In this document: piece by piece, positions 60,083 to 64,000 of the stretch
Position numbering within the stretch: position 1 is the stretch's first letter
How the letters are laid out: each line of letters opens with the position of its first letter
Position numbers and translations under genes: made by a program
Source of the DNA: Phoenicibacter sp963592435
GTDB lineage: Bacteria > Actinomycetota > Coriobacteriia > Coriobacteriales > Eggerthellaceae
Reading direction: 5' to 3'
DNA length: 64,000 nucleotides
Assembly (NCBI GenBank): GCA_963592435.1
Contig: CAVAWT010000005.1
Span: 1 to 64,000 of the forward strand
The notes under the pieces: generated by a model
The model's input: only the letters and a program-made list of their open reading frames with translations
Databases searched by the model: none
What the model was told of the DNA's origin: nothing

Positions 60083-62284
60083 CTAGCTTGTCTTTATTCC
60101 ATACCAACCAGTGCCTTCGCCTCTCCAACCTTTCTTCACAAGAGAGTCATTTTCATCCTTTGAAGTTGTGTAGTTGTGTGTGCCTGTGACTGCGTATGGG
60201 TTATATTGGCGATAGACTATAACACCCTTGTCATCATCTGAATACCAGCCGATACCCTCGTTTATCCACCCTGCCTTAACAAGATTGTCGCGCTCAGCAG
60301 TGTCAGTTGTGTAGTGATGGTCGCCACCTGCAACATATTTATTGTAGAGGCGATAGACTGGGGTGTTAGAAGTTGTTGGAGCTGTCCAGCCAACACCCTC
60401 ATCAGTCCATCCGAGGCTAACGAGGTTAGCCTTTTCGTCGTCGTTAGCGGTGTAGAAGTGCTCTCCAGTCCATTTGTTATAAAGGCGATTCATGGTTGAA
60501 GGCAAGACTGTCGCATAACCTTTGGCGCAGAAATTATCAATCGACAAAAGCGCTTGTTCCTGCTGAGTTTGAGCTTGCCATGAATTCTTTGGATCATTAG
60601 ACAAGAAGCTCTCGCCAGAATTTATGACAGCAGTGCTGGCGATTGCTCCAACGCCGTTGAGTTGAGAGCCAGCGGGAGCCAAATATGTTCCAGAATTTGT
60701 TTCCTGAGAAAACCATATTGCATATTTGTCACCCTTGTTCAAAGTGACAGTGTCGTTCAACTTTATGCTGACATATCCTTCATAACTTGAAGTGTATGTG
60801 CCCTGCGCTTCGGGCTTGTCAAAAGAGCCAGAAATGTCTTTTGGAGATGTTGCATTCGATTTAAGCTTATAAACTCTATAAGTCAACTTTTTGCCATCTG
60901 GAACATAATAGGTTCCAACGTGGTGAAGTTCTTGCTTTTCTGAAGCAGTGTACATGTTTGAGTACCACTGACCTTCAGCATACGACATGAAAGCAGCCTG
61001 AATGTAGTCATATTGATCAACAATCTCAGTCGATGTGTCAATTAAAGATCCAGTATAGTTTGTTGTGTCAAACTCATAGGTGTGAGCTTCGTCAATGCTT
61101 TGATCATAATAGGAAAGATAAAAATAGCCACTCTCTCCCCAGGCTGTGCCCCATGAGTTTTTGACGATAAATGCGCCATTTGCTGGGGGCTGATATGCAG
61201 CATTAAAGTTCGTGGCAGGGTAATCATCATCATAACCCACGACGCAAACTGCATGATTAGAAGATAAAAACATGTTGTTCGGCTGCACTGTGTATTGGCA
61301 ATGTGTTGTTGCGTTGTAAAAAGTGGTTAGTGCTGGCTCTGTTTTTGAGCTCTGCCCTCCCCAATAAGCAATGTCAACTGCCTTACCTTTACTTAGTTCT
61401 GTTTTGATGTTATTAAGCACAGTCGTGTTCGTCGATTTATATTTTTTGGAAGTAGCAGCTGTCCCTTCGGTGTTAATTAAGCTACCGAGACTGTCTTCTT
61501 TTGTTAGTCGCACAATAGAGTGCCTGCGCTGATCCATGGTCAATAAGTCGGCGGACTTTAAGACTTTGCCTTCCAATGCATAAGTCGGAAATGCGATGTC
61601 AGCCGCAGTCGTAATCCCAGTTCCCTGCATAAACATAGAACTGGCTTGAGTTGCATTTCCTCCTGCGTTTAACCTGTTTGTTCCCGTATCACTTTCGTCA
61701 TCAGATGTCTTCTCATTTTTGACGTAGCCTCCCTCGCCTTTTTGAGAGATTTCAGTTCCTTTCAAGCTGGTTGTAGATGTCGGAAGTTTTTCAAAACCAA
61801 AAAAGGCAGTTTGAAAAGCTGAATAATCGACAGCGCTTTTACCAGTCGAATTCGCGATTGCCGTTTCTGCTGTAGCATTGGCAGCCCACGCCCAGCAAGT
61901 TCCTGTTCTATTCTGATTCTTTATCGATGTCACTTTGTTAGTTGTGCGAAGATCTACTTTTGAAGGCAGTGATTCGGCCAAAAGAGCTGAGTCTCCCTCA
62001 CCTTCAGAGACGTTATAGCGTTCATCCGATTTGTCGACAACGCTGATGTGTCCACCGCGATTAAGTTGCGCTTCAATCTCTTCAACTGATTTCACCCTTC
62101 CTTGAACACTCTCATCGCTGATCCCTAATTCTGTCACAGATGCACTGTTAGTTGCAGATTCTTCCTGAGCCTGAGCGACCTTTTCTGTGCTCAAGTGCGG
62201 TGTCAGCGTGATGACGAGTGACAAAGCAACAAAAATTGATACTGCTTTTTTACCCACTTCCGCTCTATTGCAATTTCTTTTCAT
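60083..62284 (-). CDS. secreted papain-like (C1) cysteine protease with three DUF5648-type repeats
   Basis: The product is 733 residues from the ATG at 62284 (AAGGAG); the frame opens 17 codons earlier without a site. The signal peptide is about 1-39, with KVAQAQ at the cleavage end. A propeptide-like segment follows to about residue 105. The catalytic residues are Cys130 in GTCWAWA, His in SNHAVCVVGYD and Asn in VKNSWGTAWGESGYF, with the oxyanion Gln in KNQNRTGTC. A strand-rich domain follows (about 420-595), then three repeats (TGEHFYT, GDHHYT, TGTHNYT), the same module as in the two other secreted proteins. Exported, it may digest host or bacterial surface proteins. No sorting signal is seen. 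Confidence 0.88.
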   Translation of the reverse strand: MKRNCNRAEVGKKAVSIFVALSLVITLTPHLSTEKVAQAQEESATNSASVTELGISDESVQGRVKSVEEIEAQLNRGGHISVVDKSDERYNVSEGEGDSALLAESLPSKVDLRTTNKVTSIKNQNRTGTCWAWAANATAETAIANSTGKSAVDYSAFQTAFFGFEKLPTSTTSLKGTEISQKGEGGYVKNEKTSDDESDTGTNRLNAGGNATQASSMFMQGTGITTAADIAFPTYALEGKVLKSADLLTMDQRRHSIVRLTKEDSLGSLINTEGTAATSKKYKSTNTTVLNNIKTELSKGKAVDIAYWGGQSSKTEPALTTFYNATTHCQYTVQPNNMFLSSNHAVCVVGYDDDYPATNFNAAYQPPANGAFIVKNSWGTAWGESGYFYLSYYDQSIDEAHTYEFDTTNYTGSLIDTSTEIVDQYDYIQAAFMSYAEGQWYSNMYTASEKQELHHVGTYYVPDGKKLTYRVYKLKSNATSPKDISGSFDKPEAQGTYTSSYEGYVSIKLNDTVTLNKGDKYAIWFSQETNSGTYLAPAGSQLNGVGAIASTAVINSGESFLSNDPKNSWQAQTQQEQALLSIDNFCAKGYATVLPSTMNRLYNKWTGEHFYTANDDEKANLVSLGWTDEGVGWTAPTTSNTPVYRLYNKYVAGGDHHYTTDTAERDNLVKAGWINEGIGWYSDDDKGVIVYRQYNPYAVTGTHNYTTSKDENDSLVKKGWRGEGTGWYGIKTS

Positions 62285-62350
62285 CGAATTTCTCCTTAAT
62301 AATTTTTCTAAACTTGCGACCAAAAAGTCAAACAATCTAAATTGTTGGAA

Positions 62351-63853
62351 TTATTGATCATTTTTGAAGCCATACCATCCTATCCCCTCATCTCTCCATC
62401 CTTTCGAAATCAAGTTTTTCTTTTCGCTTTGGTTTAATGTGAAGTTGTGTGTCCCCACTGCAGCATAGGGGTTATATTGCCGAAGCAGGGCTGTGCTTCC
62501 TGAATCAGTTTTTGCAGAAGAATACCAACCTGTGCCTTCCTGCCTCCATCCAACCTTAGCAAGCTTGTCATATTCGCTTTTATTCGTTGTGTAATGATGA
62601 TCGCCTGCATAAGGGTTATAGAGACGATAAACTGGCGTCTTGGAAGTCTGAGGAGCATACCATCCGACGTTCTCATAAGTCCAGCCAACCAAAACAAGAT
62701 TGTTTAACTCCGTTGCACTTTTTGTGTAGAAATGCTCACCTGTCCATTTGTTATAGAGCCTAAACATCGCATTTTTCTCAGGAACTGTTATGTCGATGAA
62801 GACTGTGGAATTTCCCTTGCCAATAATGTAGACCTTTGCTGTTCCCGAACTCTGTGCAGTCGCTTTTCCAGATGTTTCCATCTTTAGCACACTTGAATTG
62901 TCAGAATACCACTTTTCTTTCACTGCAAAAGTCCCATTTCTGTAATTGAGAACTGCAGAAAAAGTGAACGAATCATTTAAATTAATAATTGTTGCCCCAG
63001 AATATAAATTTAAAGCGATCTTATGCTTCTCAACAAGACTTTGGCTAACCGAAATGTCAAACGAATAGGTCCCAGCCAAGTTTGTTGGTGAGGTTGACCC
63101 CAAAACTTGTGTTGAAGCTTCTCCCGCAGCAACCTTTTGTGTTGAAAACCCGTCAGTTACAGCAAAGCCATATGATTTGTAGGAAGGGTCAATCATCATT
63201 AGGTAATGTCCCGTTTCCCCATGATCTTGACCGTTGACTTGCTTGATGTAGTCCGCCTTTTCCACCGCCCACATGTCAATAGCATTTTCACCTGTTATGT
63301 TATACGATGCCCACGCAAGGCTTTCTGCGCTTGCACCTTTTCCATCACAGGTCGCTGTGAAACATGAGTCTCCATTTGGACGAGTGTGACCAAGCGACAA
63401 ATCTCCAGCTTCGATCGATCGCTGAAGAGCAATTCTCTCCAGCGCGTTTGACCACTTCGGATTTTTATAATCCGACTCACTCATTCCAATTTGTTTTAAA
63501 TAATCAGGAATCGTTTTGCCTGATATTTTTATGTTTGAATCTTTGAGTGCATCTTCTCTCCAATGTTTTAAGCGCGAAAGTGAAGTTGATGCAACAGATT
63601 TTTGATCTATCGAAAACTTCCTTGTTCCAATTATTCCGCCTCCCAGCTGAACATCAGTTGTTGCGCCTTTTTGTGATGCGCTTGATTGAAGACTGGCGCC
63701 GTCAAAATCCTGCTCATTTAATGCATATGAATCGCTCAAGGAAAAAGTCGTATCTTCAGCGTAAGCAACATAATCACTAGCAAAAATAGCTGTGAAAAAT
63801 AGCACTGAACAGGCAACTATAAAAAACAACTGGTAACTTAACTTCTTTGACAT
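62351..63853 (-). CDS. secreted CAP-domain protein with Ig-like domain and three DUF5648-type repeats
   Basis: The product is 500 residues. The signal peptide is about 1-31. Residues about 93-240 form a CAP (SCP/PR1) domain: KWSNALERIALQRSIEAG, LGHTRPNGDSC and NITGENAIDMW, DHGETGHYLMMIDPSYK with the two His expected of the CAP cavity. Residues about 270-360 resemble a bacterial Ig-like fold. The C-terminal 135 residues are three repeats (TGEHFYT, AGDHHYT, VGTHNFT). CAP proteins have been linked to sterol or lipid binding and proteolysis; the role here is unknown. It lies 67 bases upstream of the protease gene on the same strand and may be cotranscribed with it. Confidence 0.83.
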   Translation of the reverse strand: MSKKLSYQLFFIVACSVLFFTAIFASDYVAYAEDTTFSLSDSYALNEQDFDGASLQSSASQKGATTDVQLGGGIIGTRKFSIDQKSVASTSLSRLKHWREDALKDSNIKISGKTIPDYLKQIGMSESDYKNPKWSNALERIALQRSIEAGDLSLGHTRPNGDSCFTATCDGKGASAESLAWASYNITGENAIDMWAVEKADYIKQVNGQDHGETGHYLMMIDPSYKSYGFAVTDGFSTQKVAAGEASTQVLGSTSPTNLAGTYSFDISVSQSLVEKHKIALNLYSGATIINLNDSFTFSAVLNYRNGTFAVKEKWYSDNSSVLKMETSGKATAQSSGTAKVYIIGKGNSTVFIDITVPEKNAMFRLYNKWTGEHFYTKSATELNNLVLVGWTYENVGWYAPQTSKTPVYRLYNPYAGDHHYTTNKSEYDKLAKVGWRQEGTGWYSSAKTDSGSTALLRQYNPYAAVGTHNFTLNQSEKKNLISKGWRDEGIGWYGFKNDQ

Positions 63854-64000
63854 CTTAGCTCCCCAAATTGACTAAACAAAATTATTACTCATCCGATTGT
63901 AAACCAATTTAGGCATTTTCTTGGGATCGTTGCGTTAGAATTAGGTAATCGAAAACACAAAAATGTTTTAGATTTTTTAAGTTATCTATTGTAAGGGGGC

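Noticed and set aside
1..64000. CRISPR array, prophage, insertion sequence or rRNA operon
   Set aside because: No regularly spaced repeats, integrase, transposase, phage structural gene or rRNA sequence was seen.

Overview
The window reads as chromosomal DNA of a moderately AT-rich, anaerobic Gram-positive bacterium. My best guess is a low-GC member of the Coriobacteriia (Atopobium/Fannyhessea-like). The reasons are secreted proteins carrying triple DUF5648-type repeats, an actinobacterial-type (type 2) isopropylmalate synthase, pyruvate:ferredoxin oxidoreductase as a pyruvate-oxidising enzyme, and glycyl-radical chemistry. The taxonomic call is an inference and could be wrong at class level.

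Region 1 (1-10.8 kb) is accessory DNA. It holds a broken DUF4143 ATPase, an AlbA_2/Schlafen-type regulator with a striking palindromic promoter, a secreted GH43-like protein with three DUF5648-type repeats, two DUF6020-like polytopic membrane proteins on either side of an AAA-ATPase_like/PD-(D/E)XK protein, tRNA-Val(CAC) and a GtrA protein.

Region 2 (10.9-28.5 kb) is a 19-gene minus-strand bacterial microcompartment (BMC) locus built around a B12-independent glycyl radical dehydratase. The enzyme matches glycerol/1,2-propanediol dehydratase, not choline lyase. Around it are its activase, shell proteins of the BMC-H, BMC-T, BMC-P and PduU types, PduP/EutE aldehyde dehydrogenase, PduL, PduQ-like alcohol dehydrogenase, EutJ, EutP, an aquaporin-family facilitator and a PocR-domain sensor with an AraC-type response regulator. 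The predicted route is diol -> aldehyde -> acyl-CoA -> acyl-phosphate, with alcohol as electron sink, inside a protein shell. Unusual points are an in-locus S-adenosylmethionine synthetase, a second aldehyde dehydrogenase that has lost its catalytic Cys and oxyanion Asn, a sensor kinase that has lost its phospho-acceptor His and N-box Asn, a 74-residue internal insertion in the dehydratase that looks like an encapsulation peptide, and a shell protein with a long Lys/Pro/Glu tail.

Region 3 (28.7-45.2 kb) is housekeeping. A divergent nifJ is followed by a minus-strand rpsL-rpsG-fusA-rpsJ-rplC-rplD-rplW operon. That operon lacks tuf and stops after rplW at a terminator instead of continuing to rplB. 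Then come trmFO, dprA, comM, yraN, rnhB and rplS, and a three-gene J-domain/HIRAN/Sel1 operon of unknown role.

Region 4 (45.3-60 kb) is branched-chain amino-acid synthesis on the plus strand: ilvA-ridA-leuA-leuC-leuD-leuB-ilvB-ilvN-ilvC from one good promoter. ilvD with a DUF815 ATPase follows, separated by an unknown protein and an inverted DUF4143 ATPase.

Region 5 (60-64 kb) has two secreted proteins, a papain-like protease and a CAP-domain protein. Both end in the same triple-repeat module that the GH43-like protein of region 1 carries at its N-terminus.
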